A stretch of DNA of 64,000 bases from RYN-230 sp036509255. Its GTDB lineage: Bacteria > Actinomycetota > Actinomycetes > Streptosporangiales > Streptosporangiaceae. The notes under the pieces are model-generated. The model worked only from the letters and a program-made list of their open reading frames with translations, searched no databases and was not told the DNA's origin. Position numbers and translations under genes: made by a program. The stretch is from assembly GCA_036509255.1 (NCBI GenBank), contig DATCFY010000232.1, positions 6,831 through 70,830 of the forward strand, read 5' to 3'. Below, one piece after another: positions 51,634 through 59,426 of this stretch (the stretch's first letter is position 1; each line of letters opens with the position of its first letter).

Positions 51634-51667
51634 AGAGGTAGCTGGCCCCGGGCCGGCTGCGCAGTAA

Positions 51668-51680
51668 CGTTCCCGGAACG
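51668..51680. promoter_or_regulatory. Inverted repeat before the sensor-like gene promoter
   Basis: CGTTCC-C-GGAACG palindrome, ten bases before the -10 box TAGCGT (51690-51695) of leaderless GTG51704. Placed where a regulator would touch the -35 region. Confidence 0.45.
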
Positions 51681-51703
51681 ATCAGTGCGTAGCGTGGGTT
51701 CCC

Positions 51704-52936
51704 GTGGGGGAGGCGCAGCCAGCAGCCGGACGGCCGCCGGGCGCGACGCACGTCGCGACCGGGCGCTTCCGCGTGGCGTCACCGGGGATGGCCCTGGCCC
51801 TCGGCGGCGTCGCGGTGGTCCTGATGGCACTCAATGTGGTCCTGGCTGAGCTCGTCCATCAGCTCACGTTCCTCGGCGTCGGGCCCGGAATCCCGGTTTT
51901 CCTGATCTACGCCGGGGTTGGCGTGGTCATCGCCCGGCGCCAGCCACGTAACCCGGTGGCCTGGGTCCTGATCGGGTTCGTCCTGCTGGCCATGCTCAGC
52001 GCCGACGCGGGTTACTACGCGGTCTACTTCTACCGCCTCGGCCACCATGGGCTCCCGCTGGCCGGCGTGGCGGCAGCGCTGGTGCCGCTCTTTATCCCCG
52101 GCATCGCATTGTTCCCGCTGGTGATCCTCCTGTTCCCGGACGGGAAGCTGACCTCGCGGCGCTGGCGGTGGGTGCTCGTCGCGTACGCCGGGCTCGTCGC
52201 CTGGGTCACGGCGCTCACGCTGGCCCCTACGATCGCAGCGGTTGCCGGGCACCACGTCCGCCTGGACAGCACCGGCGACGTCCTCACCCACGGGCACGCC
52301 GCCAGCGACGCGGCGCAGGGAGTGGTCCTGATCACGGTCGTGGCCATCTGGCTCGCCTTCGTCGCGCATCAGGTGCTCAGCTGGCGGCGGGCCACCGGCG
52401 AGCGCCGCCAGCAACTGAAGTGGCTCGCCTGCGGCGGCGGGATCACCCTGGTCACGTTCATCGGGGCCACCGCGGCCGGCTTCACCAGCGTGGCGGGCGA
52501 GCTTCTGTCGGCCGGCCTGGTAGCCCTGCCCCTCGGTATCGGCGTCGGGATCCTCAAGTACCGGCTCTACGAGATCGACCGGATCATCAGCCGCACGCTC
52601 GCGTACGTACTGGTCACCGGCCTGCTGATCGGCGTGTACGCCGGCCTGGTGCTGCTGGCCACGCAAGTGCTGTCGCTGTCTTCCCCCGTCGCGGTCGCGG
52701 CCTCCACGCTGGCCGCGGCGGCCCTGTTCACGCCCCTGCGGCGCCGGGTGCAGCGGGCCGTCGACCGGCGGTTCAACCGGGCCCGCTACGACGCCGACCG
52801 GACGGTGGCCCAGTTCGCCACCCGCCTGAAGGATGCGACGGATCTCGAAGCGATCCGGGGCGACCTGGCCAGCGTGGTCCAGCAGGCCCTGGAGCCTACC
52901 CATGTCTCGCTGTGGATCCGGGAGCCTGGTGGGTGA
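51704..52936 (+). CDS. Sensor-like multi-span membrane protein without kinase domain, paralogue 1
   Basis: 410 residues. About seven or eight transmembrane helices are followed by a conserved cytoplasmic segment (YRLYEIDRIISRTLAYVL, then two more helices, then RVQRAVDRRFNRARYDADR). A final helical stretch EAIRGDLASVVQQALEPTHV comes next. This architecture matches the sensory half of some actinobacterial histidine kinases, but no HisKA or HATPase domain follows. It could be a partner or decoy in signalling. Leaderless GTG behind TAGCGT. The stop overlaps the second paralogue as TGATG. Confidence 0.7.
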   Translation: MGEAQPAAGRPPGATHVATGRFRVASPGMALALGGVAVVLMALNVVLAELVHQLTFLGVGPGIPVFLIYAGVGVVIARRQPRNPVAWVLIGFVLLAMLSADAGYYAVYFYRLGHHGLPLAGVAAALVPLFIPGIALFPLVILLFPDGKLTSRRWRWVLVAYAGLVAWVTALTLAPTIAAVAGHHVRLDSTGDVLTHGHAASDAAQGVVLITVVAIWLAFVAHQVLSWRRATGERRQQLKWLACGGGITLVTFIGATAAGFTSVAGELLSAGLVALPLGIGVGILKYRLYEIDRIISRTLAYVLVTGLLIGVYAGLVLLATQVLSLSSPVAVAASTLAAAALFTPLRRRVQRAVDRRFNRARYDADRTVAQFATRLKDATDLEAIRGDLASVVQQALEPTHVSLWIREPGG

Positions 52937-54201
52937 TGAGCCCAGCGGGGACGACTGCGGCCGGCCGGCCCCGCCTGGGCCAGGGCGTGCTCGCCCCGCT
53001 GGTAGCCAGCGCGGCGATGGCCCTGTTCGCGGCGTGCGTGCTGTTGCTCTTCCTTACCAGGGATTACCGGCAGGCACTGTACGGCGGTGGCGGGGCGGTG
53101 ACCGCCCTGGTCACCGCGGCGGTGGGCGTCGTCGTGGCCCGGCGGCAGCCGCGCAACCCGATCGGATGGCTGTTGCTCAGCTGGGCGCTGCTAGTTCCCG
53201 TGGTCGGCGTTGCGCTGCTCTACTCGGTGCTCGACTACCAGATCCACCGCGGGACGCTGCCGGCCGGCCCGGTGGCAGTGGTGACCGAGGCGATCGCGTT
53301 TCTGGTGGCGGCCGCGTCCGGGCTGGCCGTGCTGCTGTTCCCGGACGGATCGCTTCCGTCACGCCGGTGGCGCGGAGCGGCGTGGGTGTTCCTGGCCTGC
53401 TGCGCGCTGTTCACCGTCCATCAGCTCATCTACCAGGCTGATGCGGCTGCCGTGCGGCCGCTGCACGTGGACTGGGCCGGTGCCCCGCTGGCCGGCCGGG
53501 CTCCGGCGGGCGGGGCGGCCTCGCTGGCCCGCGCCGGGCTGGCTGCCGGGTGGCTGGCCCTCGCGCTGTGGCTGCTCTTCGTAGGCCGCCAGACTGTTAG
53601 CTACCGGCAGTCGGCCGGTCAGCGCCGCCAGCAGCTGAAGTGGCTCCTCACCGGGGCCGTGAGCTGTGTTGTCGCCACCGCGGTCACCATCTTCTGGGGT
53701 GAGCAGTCGTCCGGCCCGGCCCAGGCGATCCGGGCCGCGGCGGACCTGGGAGCCGCGGCGCTGCCGGTCGGGATCGGCATCGGGATCCTCAGGTACCGGC
53801 TGTATGAGATCGACCGTGTCATCAGCCGGACGCTGGCCTACGCCATCGTCACCGGCCTGCTTATCGGCCTCTATACCTGCCTGGTCCTGATCGCAACGGT
53901 AGTGCTGCCGCCGTCCTCGCCCGTGGCAGTGGCCGGCGCGACACTCGTGGTGGCGGCGTTGTTCAGCCCGCTGCGGCAGCGAGTGCAGCAGATAGTGGAC
54001 CGGCGGTTCAACCGGGCCCGCTACGACGCCGACCGGATGGTGGCCGGGTTTGCGGCCCGGCTGAAAGGCGCGGTGGACCTGGACGCGGTCCAGGCCGACC
54101 TGGCCAGTGTGGTCCAGCAGGCCCTGGAACCGGCACACACCTCAGTGTGGATCTGCCGTCCGCGCGTGCCCGCACCTCGCGCTCATGATCGCAGTGAATA
54201 A
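52936..54201 (+). CDS. Sensor-like multi-span membrane protein without kinase domain, paralogue 2
   Basis: 421 residues, clearly homologous to the preceding gene over its whole length. Shared segments include VVARRQPRNP, RRQQLKWL, RYRLYEIDRVISRTLAY and RRFNRARYDADR. Start ATG overlaps the upstream stop by one base. No kinase, GAF or effector domain is present. Tandem duplication with divergence in the extracellular loops suggests two related signals or a hetero-oligomer. Confidence 0.7.
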   Translation: MSPAGTTAAGRPRLGQGVLAPLVASAAMALFAACVLLLFLTRDYRQALYGGGGAVTALVTAAVGVVVARRQPRNPIGWLLLSWALLVPVVGVALLYSVLDYQIHRGTLPAGPVAVVTEAIAFLVAAASGLAVLLFPDGSLPSRRWRGAAWVFLACCALFTVHQLIYQADAAAVRPLHVDWAGAPLAGRAPAGGAASLARAGLAAGWLALALWLLFVGRQTVSYRQSAGQRRQQLKWLLTGAVSCVVATAVTIFWGEQSSGPAQAIRAAADLGAAALPVGIGIGILRYRLYEIDRVISRTLAYAIVTGLLIGLYTCLVLIATVVLPPSSPVAVAGATLVVAALFSPLRQRVQQIVDRRFNRARYDADRMVAGFAARLKGAVDLDAVQADLASVVQQALEPAHTSVWICRPRVPAPRAHDRSE

Positions 54202-54242
54202 CTGCCACATGGCGCCCCTTATGACCACGATTATGAGGAGCT

Positions 54243-54341
54243 ATGCAGACCCTGCGGAACAAGGTGCCGCGTTCGCGCCCGGTGCCGCAGGGCGGCTCGA
54301 GGGTGAACTCCACCAGGCCGGCGCGGCACACCTCAGACTGA
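54243..54341 (+). CDS. Possible 32-residue basic peptide
   Basis: ATG54243 follows GAGGAG at ideal spacing (five bases). The peptide begins MQTLRNKVPRSRPVPQGG and is strongly basic, with no recognised motif. It lies in a 243-base gap between the sensor-like pair and GtrA. Could equally be a chance ORF. Confidence 0.25.
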   Translation: MQTLRNKVPRSRPVPQGGSRVNSTRPARHTSD

Positions 54342-54444
54342 GCATGGTCCAGTCCGCCCCGTGCGTACCGGGGTTTATTACGGTCTGCTTATCCCGGTGG
54401 GTGTGCGCCCCATTTCCGCGGAACGGGCGCTTACCCTCGGCGGT

Positions 54445-54918
54445 GTGAGTCTCGTTTCCGCGTTGTACGCCAGGTTCCGGCTGCTTGCCTGCGAGCTGGG
54501 CAAGTTCGGCATCGTCGGGGTGCTGGCCTTCGTAGTCACCGACGCCGGCACGAACCTGCTGCACTTCCGGGCCGGGCAGGGCCCGCTGACTGCCAACGTC
54601 ATCGCCACCGTCGTGGCTATGGCCGTCTCGTACGCAGGCAACCGCTACTGGACGTTCCGGGACCGCCAGCGCAGCGGCGTACGGCGCGAAGGCATCCTGT
54701 TCTTCCTGCTCAACGCCGTGGGGCTGGTCATCCAGCTGGCCTGCCTCGGGCTCGCCACCTACCTGCTGGGCCTGCACGGCAAGCTGTCTTACAACGTCGC
54801 CCTAGTGGCCGGGATCGTGCTGGCGACGCTCTTCCGCTACTGGTCGTACCGGACGTGGGTCTGGCGGCCCCAGCCCGCGCCCGCCGTGGCACTTCCCAGG
54901 GAAACGGTCCTCCTGTAG
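54445..54918 (+). CDS. GtrA-like family membrane protein
   Basis: 157 residues from GTG54445, seven bases after TACCCT, so leaderless; a start at 54361 would add 28 non-conserved residues. Four transmembrane helices with the GtrA hallmarks FGIVGVLAFVVTDAGTNLL, VSYAGNRYWTFRD and FRYWSYRTWVW. GtrA-type proteins move lipid-linked sugars or support cell-surface polysaccharide synthesis. No glycosyltransferase is adjacent. Convergent with the CocE gene. Confidence 0.85.
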   Translation: MSLVSALYARFRLLACELGKFGIVGVLAFVVTDAGTNLLHFRAGQGPLTANVIATVVAMAVSYAGNRYWTFRDRQRSGVRREGILFFLLNAVGLVIQLACLGLATYLLGLHGKLSYNVALVAGIVLATLFRYWSYRTWVWRPQPAPAVALPRETVLL

Positions 54919-54923
54919 CCCGG

Positions 54924-56924
54924 TTACCAGGGGCCGCGGGGAAAGCGGCGCTCCCAGGTGCGCTCGCGGATCACGAGGCCGTCCGAGCGCAGTTCCCGGC
55001 GGTAGCGGTAGTGCAGTGACGTTTCGTCGCCGTCCAGGTCGAGGGTGGACGACGTGACCAGCAACCGCCCGTCCAGATGCACCTCGGTCCGGGCCTCGCC
55101 GTGCGCGGACGCCTGGGCAGGCCGGTCGTCGTGCACCTCGTAGCGCAGGTACTCCTCGTCGACGACCCGGCCCCAGGGGAATTCCGATCCGGAGGTGCCG
55201 CGCCAGGAGACGGCGACCGTGCCGGTCTCGTCCCGGTGCACGGTCCAGCGCAGCGGCAGGATCTCGCCCCAGTGCCGGACCCCGTCGGGCGGCTCCTCCG
55301 GCCCGGGCTCCGGGAACTCAGGCTCCGGGAACTCAGGCTCCCGGAATCCGGGCTCACCGCCAGCAGGCTCCGCCGCTGGGATCACCGGCAGCACCAGCCG
55401 CGTCCCGGCCGGCCCGAGCCGTAGCTCCGAGGTGGCGGGAGCCGGCGATGGCCAGATCATCGGCCACATCGCATTGGACACCGACAGCCGGATCCGGTGC
55501 CCGCGCGGGAACACCCAGGACGTCACGTGCAACTCCAGCGGCAGCGCCCGCTCAGCAGCCCTCTCGGACACCGGCTCCGGGCCGGACACGGCGGGATCGC
55601 GCAGCGGATCGGCCACCCCGGCCCGTCCCGCCCCCGTGACCAGCGTGACCCTCCCGTCCGGCGCGACGTCGCTCAGCCGCGCGAACCAGCGCAGCGGCGC
55701 GCCACCCGTGCTCCCGCACAGCTCCACCCGGGGAAAACCCAGGATCTCGGTATCCGCCTCCAGCGGCGCGGAATCGAACGTGAGGCTCCAGGCGTCCGCG
55801 TCGCGCTGGTCGGCGGTGAGCTCACCCCACCAGTGACCCGCCGCGATCCCAGCCGATGGCACGTACCTCAGTGATCGCACTGAGGCCTCAGGCGCCTCAC
55901 GAGACAGCGACCCGTCCAGTCCGCAAAACCAGGTCCGCAGCTCGGCCCGCTCCGGCGGCAGCGCGTTCTCCCGTCGCCACCGCCCGGGGATCTCGGCGAG
56001 CTCCACGTCCGGCGGATGCCAGTGCCGCACGTAGACGGTGACCGGCGGCTCGGACATGATCCCGTTGTCGGCGTCCTTGAGCCAGTGGTCCCACCAGCGG
56101 ACCGCGTCGGCGCGCCACTCGATGGCCGGGCCGGGCACCGCGTTGTGCGGGTACGTGTGGTTCCAGGGTCCGATCAGCACCTTGACCGGGGCCGGCACGT
56201 GCGCGAGCATCCGCGGCACCGAGTCCCGGTACCCGTCGTACCAGCCGCCGATCAGGTAGGCGGGCACGGTGAGCCGGCCATATTCGGGCCGCAGCGACGC
56301 CCGCCGCCAGTACGGCCCGTCCTGCGCCTGGGCCAGGAAGCTGATCAGCCACGGCTCGGTGTCCATCCGGGCCAGCGCGGCGTCGTCCAGCGGGAAGTCC
56401 GGCGCGGGCGGCAGCATGTTGAGGTGGTCGATCATCAGCGCGTACTCGTCCAGGTGCGGCAGCCCGTCGATGTAGTGCACGTCGTCGTGGAACAGGTCGT
56501 CGGAGGCGTCCACGGCCAGGATCGCCTTCAGCGCCGGCGGGCACCGCAGCGCGACCTGGATCGCGTTGAAGCCGCCCCACGAGATGCCCCACATGCCGAC
56601 CGCGCCGGTGCACCACGGCTGGCCGGCCAGCCAGGCGATGACCGCCTCCGCGTCGCGCTGCTCGGTCTCGGTGTACTCGCCCTCGGGCAGGGTCCCGCCG
56701 CTGCGCCCGGTGCCGCGGATGTCCACCCGCGCCCCGGCGTAGCCACGTCGGGCCAGGTACGCGTACAGGTCGTGGTCGCGGGCGAGCATCGCGTCGTCCT
56801 TGCGGTACGGCAGGTACTCCAGCAGCGCCGGGACCGGCGCGGTGTCCGCCTCGTCCGGCAGGTACAACGTCGCCGCGAGCTCGGTCCCGTCCGGCAGCGG
56901 GATGCCCGCCTCGCGCACGATCAT
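54924..56924 (-). CDS. CocE/NonD family hydrolase (X-Pro dipeptidyl-peptidase S15-like)
   Basis: 666 residues. Catalytic domain has GISWGGFN (nucleophile Ser), Asp in GGWYDGYRDS and His in GPWNHTYP. The cocaine-esterase-like jelly-roll domain occupies the C-terminal half (LELHVTSWVFPRGHRIRLSV). A Glu/Pro-rich insertion lies near residues 525-545. The enzyme hydrolyses an ester or acyl-peptide substrate; which is unknown. It overlaps the TetR gene upstream by four bases (ATGA), so the two form an operon and the regulator probably responds to the substrate. Confidence 0.88.
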   Translation of the reverse strand: MIVREAGIPLPDGTELAATLYLPDEADTAPVPALLEYLPYRKDDAMLARDHDLYAYLARRGYAGARVDIRGTGRSGGTLPEGEYTETEQRDAEAVIAWLAGQPWCTGAVGMWGISWGGFNAIQVALRCPPALKAILAVDASDDLFHDDVHYIDGLPHLDEYALMIDHLNMLPPAPDFPLDDAALARMDTEPWLISFLAQAQDGPYWRRASLRPEYGRLTVPAYLIGGWYDGYRDSVPRMLAHVPAPVKVLIGPWNHTYPHNAVPGPAIEWRADAVRWWDHWLKDADNGIMSEPPVTVYVRHWHPPDVELAEIPGRWRRENALPPERAELRTWFCGLDGSLSREAPEASVRSLRYVPSAGIAAGHWWGELTADQRDADAWSLTFDSAPLEADTEILGFPRVELCGSTGGAPLRWFARLSDVAPDGRVTLVTGAGRAGVADPLRDPAVSGPEPVSERAAERALPLELHVTSWVFPRGHRIRLSVSNAMWPMIWPSPAPATSELRLGPAGTRLVLPVIPAAEPAGGEPGFREPEFPEPEFPEPGPEEPPDGVRHWGEILPLRWTVHRDETGTVAVSWRGTSGSEFPWGRVVDEEYLRYEVHDDRPAQASAHGEARTEVHLDGRLLVTSSTLDLDGDETSLHYRYRRELRSDGLVIRERTWERRFPRGPW

Positions 56925-57577
56925 GGCGCGGCCACCGCGCTGCGCAGCAGCTCGAGGAACTCGGTCACCCGCCGGTCCTGCTCGTCCGGGGACGGGCCCG
57001 CCCCGAACAGCCCGGGGTCCAGCTCCTCCGTGACCATCGCGTCCTGGACCCGGTCCATCAGCCAGTCGACCATGGAGACGATCATCCGCGGGTCGATGTC
57101 CTGGCGGACCTCACCGCGGTCGATGCCGAACCGGACGAAAGCCCGCGTCCCGTACGGGTCCTCGCGGGCCAGGAACTGGGTGATCTCGCGGCGCAGCTGC
57201 AGCCCGGCGCAGTAGTTGCCGATCAGCGTGACCCGGTACGGGACCCAGTCCTCGTGGATGAGGTGCGGGGTGCGGCCGATCCAGTACCGCAGGACCGCGA
57301 AGAAGCCCTCCGCGCGGACCGCGGCGGGCGCGTCCAGGTAGGCCGGGAAGGACCGGGCCGCGGCCCGGTAGGCGGCCAGGAACAGGCCGGCCTTGGTCTC
57401 GAAGTAGCCGAACACCGCGCCCTTGGACACCCCCGCCTCGGCGGCGATCTCCTCGGCGCGCGCCTCCTCGTAGCCGCGCCGGGCGAAGTGCTCCAGGGCC
57501 ACCTGGAGGATCCGCTCCTGCCGGGCACGCTGCCGTTCGGGAGCGCGGCGTGCGACCGTTCCCTGACCAGTAGTCAT
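56921..57577 (-). CDS. TetR/AcrR family transcriptional regulator
   Basis: 218 residues. Helix-turn-helix in ARAEEIAAEAGVSKGAVFGYF after a basic N-terminal arm. The ligand domain is longer than average, with WIGRTPHLIHEDW and a terminal SAVAAP. Divergent from the PYROXD2-like flavoprotein at 57692, with a small TGAC-CTTTA-GTCA repeat (57662-57674) in the gap. It is a candidate for the regulator acting at ACTG-N6-CAGT sites, though this is untested. Confidence 0.85.
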   Translation of the reverse strand: MTTGQGTVARRAPERQRARQERILQVALEHFARRGYEEARAEEIAAEAGVSKGAVFGYFETKAGLFLAAYRAAARSFPAYLDAPAAVRAEGFFAVLRYWIGRTPHLIHEDWVPYRVTLIGNYCAGLQLRREITQFLAREDPYGTRAFVRFGIDRGEVRQDIDPRMIVSMVDWLMDRVQDAMVTEELDPGLFGAGPSPDEQDRRVTEFLELLRSAVAAP

Positions 57578-57691
57578 ATAGCGACCTGCCGGTGGTTGTC
57601 CCAGTTCATTGACATTCTGGGCTCAAGCTAACCATACTCAGCTCAGCTGGGACCGCTTAAATGACCTTTAGTCAGAAAACGGATTGTCCGC

Positions 57692-59323
57692 ATGACTGTC
57701 GCACCCGACTGGGACGTGATCGTGGTCGGCGCCGGCCACAACGGCCTGACCGCCGGCGGCATGCTGGCCCGCGCGGGCCTGGCCACGCTGGTGGTCGAGG
57801 CCCGCGAGGTGGCCGGCGGATGCTGCGTCACCGAGGAGATCGCGCCCGGCTGCCGGGCCTCCACCACCTCCTACATCGCGAGCATGCTCCGCCCTGAGGT
57901 GATCCGGGCGCTGGACCTGGGTGCCCACGGGCTGCGCATGGTGCCCTGCGAGCCCGCCCTCCAGGTCGCGCTGGACGACGGGGAGGTCGTCGCCGACTGG
58001 AACGACCTGGACCGCACGGCGGCGGGCCTCGCCCGGTACTCCCCGGCCGACGCGCGCGCCTTCCGCCAGGTGCATGACGACCTTCGGCGGCTGGCCGCCC
58101 GGCTGCAGCCCCTGTTCATGGAGCTGCCCCCGGACACCCGCGCCACCGGCCTGCGCCGGGTGAGCGAGGCGCTGCGGGTTGGCCGGCACCTGCGCGGGCT
58201 GCGCGGCACGGACGTGGAGGGCCTGACCCAGATGCTGACCGGCAGCCTGGGCCAGTTCATCGACGCGCGGTTCGAGTCCCGGCAGGCGAAGGCGCTGCTG
58301 CTGGCCAACAACCTGTACGGCAAGCACGGCGGTCCCTACCAGCCGGGCACCCTGATCGGGCTGCTGTTCCACCTGCTCACCGGCGGCGATGACGCGGTGC
58401 AGGGCTTCTTCGGGCACGTGATGGGCGGGATGGGCGCGATCAGCGGCGCGATCGCCGCGGCCGGGCAGGCGCACGGGATGCGGATCCGCACCGGGGCGCC
58501 GGTGGCCCGGATCCGGGTGACGGGTGGCCAGGCCCGGGGGGTCACGCTGGCCGGCGGCGAGGAACTGGCCGCCCGGGTGGTGCTGTCCGGAGCGGACCCC
58601 AAGCGCACCTTCCTGCACCTGGTGGACCCGGCCGACCTGCCCGCCGACTTCCGGGCCGCGGTGGCCGGGATCACCATGGACGGGCCCTGCGCCAAGGTCA
58701 ACCTGGTCCTGGACGCTGAGCCCCAGGTGCGGGGCATGCCCGCGGACGCCGGCCCGGGCCAGCGGGCGCTGTTCACCCTGCCGCCCGACCTCGCCGTGGC
58801 CGACGCCTGCTACGACCTGGCCAAGCGCGGTGAGCTGGCCGCCGCCGAGCAGTTGTTCGTGGACTGCGTGGTGGCGTCGGCCGTGGATCCCTCGCTGGCG
58901 CCGGAAGGCCGGCACATCATGACCTGCTTCGTGCAGTACGTGCCGTACCGGCTGGCCGAGGGGACCTGGGACACCCGGCGGGACGAGCTCGGTGACCGGG
59001 TCCTGGCCCGGATCGCGCAGTTCGCGCCCAACGTGCCGGGCGCCGTGCTGGCCCGGCAGGTGCTCACCCCGCTGGACCTGGAGCGCACCTACGGGCTGAC
59101 CGAGGGCAACATCTTTCACGGTGACATCCAGCCCGGCCAGCTGTTCCACATGCGGCCGGTGCCGGGGTGGGCCCGCTACGCCACCCCGGTCCGCGGCCTG
59201 TACCTGTGCGGCGCCGGTGCCCACCCCGGCGGCGGCGTCACCGGTGCCCCCGGCTACAACGCCGCCCACCGGGTCCTGTCGGACCTGCGCCGGGACCGGA
59301 AATCTGGCCGGAGGGCCGCCTGA
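57692..59323 (+). CDS. Phytoene-desaturase-like flavoprotein (PYROXD2-like)
   Basis: 543 residues. FAD-binding VVGAGHNGLTAGGMLARAG, then the acidic VVEAREVAGGCCVTEE. The C-terminal region GLYLCGAGAHPGGGVTGAPG is highly typical of the PYROXD2/phytoene-dehydrogenase-related group. Substrate unknown; relatives include carotenoid desaturases and uncharacterised oxidases. No carotenoid genes are nearby, so a role in the oxidation pathway of this region is preferred. A second homologue begins at 62879. Confidence 0.87.
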   Translation: MTVAPDWDVIVVGAGHNGLTAGGMLARAGLATLVVEAREVAGGCCVTEEIAPGCRASTTSYIASMLRPEVIRALDLGAHGLRMVPCEPALQVALDDGEVVADWNDLDRTAAGLARYSPADARAFRQVHDDLRRLAARLQPLFMELPPDTRATGLRRVSEALRVGRHLRGLRGTDVEGLTQMLTGSLGQFIDARFESRQAKALLLANNLYGKHGGPYQPGTLIGLLFHLLTGGDDAVQGFFGHVMGGMGAISGAIAAAGQAHGMRIRTGAPVARIRVTGGQARGVTLAGGEELAARVVLSGADPKRTFLHLVDPADLPADFRAAVAGITMDGPCAKVNLVLDAEPQVRGMPADAGPGQRALFTLPPDLAVADACYDLAKRGELAAAEQLFVDCVVASAVDPSLAPEGRHIMTCFVQYVPYRLAEGTWDTRRDELGDRVLARIAQFAPNVPGAVLARQVLTPLDLERTYGLTEGNIFHGDIQPGQLFHMRPVPGWARYATPVRGLYLCGAGAHPGGGVTGAPGYNAAHRVLSDLRRDRKSGRRAA

Positions 59324-59426
59324 TGGGCGGGCTGGCGGGGCGGTGTGCTGACCAGACCGCGGAGCGAGGCAGGATCGACAAAGGGAGCCGCCTGACCGCG
59401 CGCCGTAATCGGGGAGGAGGACGAGC

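Noticed and set aside
57692..59323. Carotenoid phytoene desaturase (CrtI)
   Set aside because: No crtB/crtE neighbours, and sequence style fits the PYROXD2-like group rather than classical CrtI.
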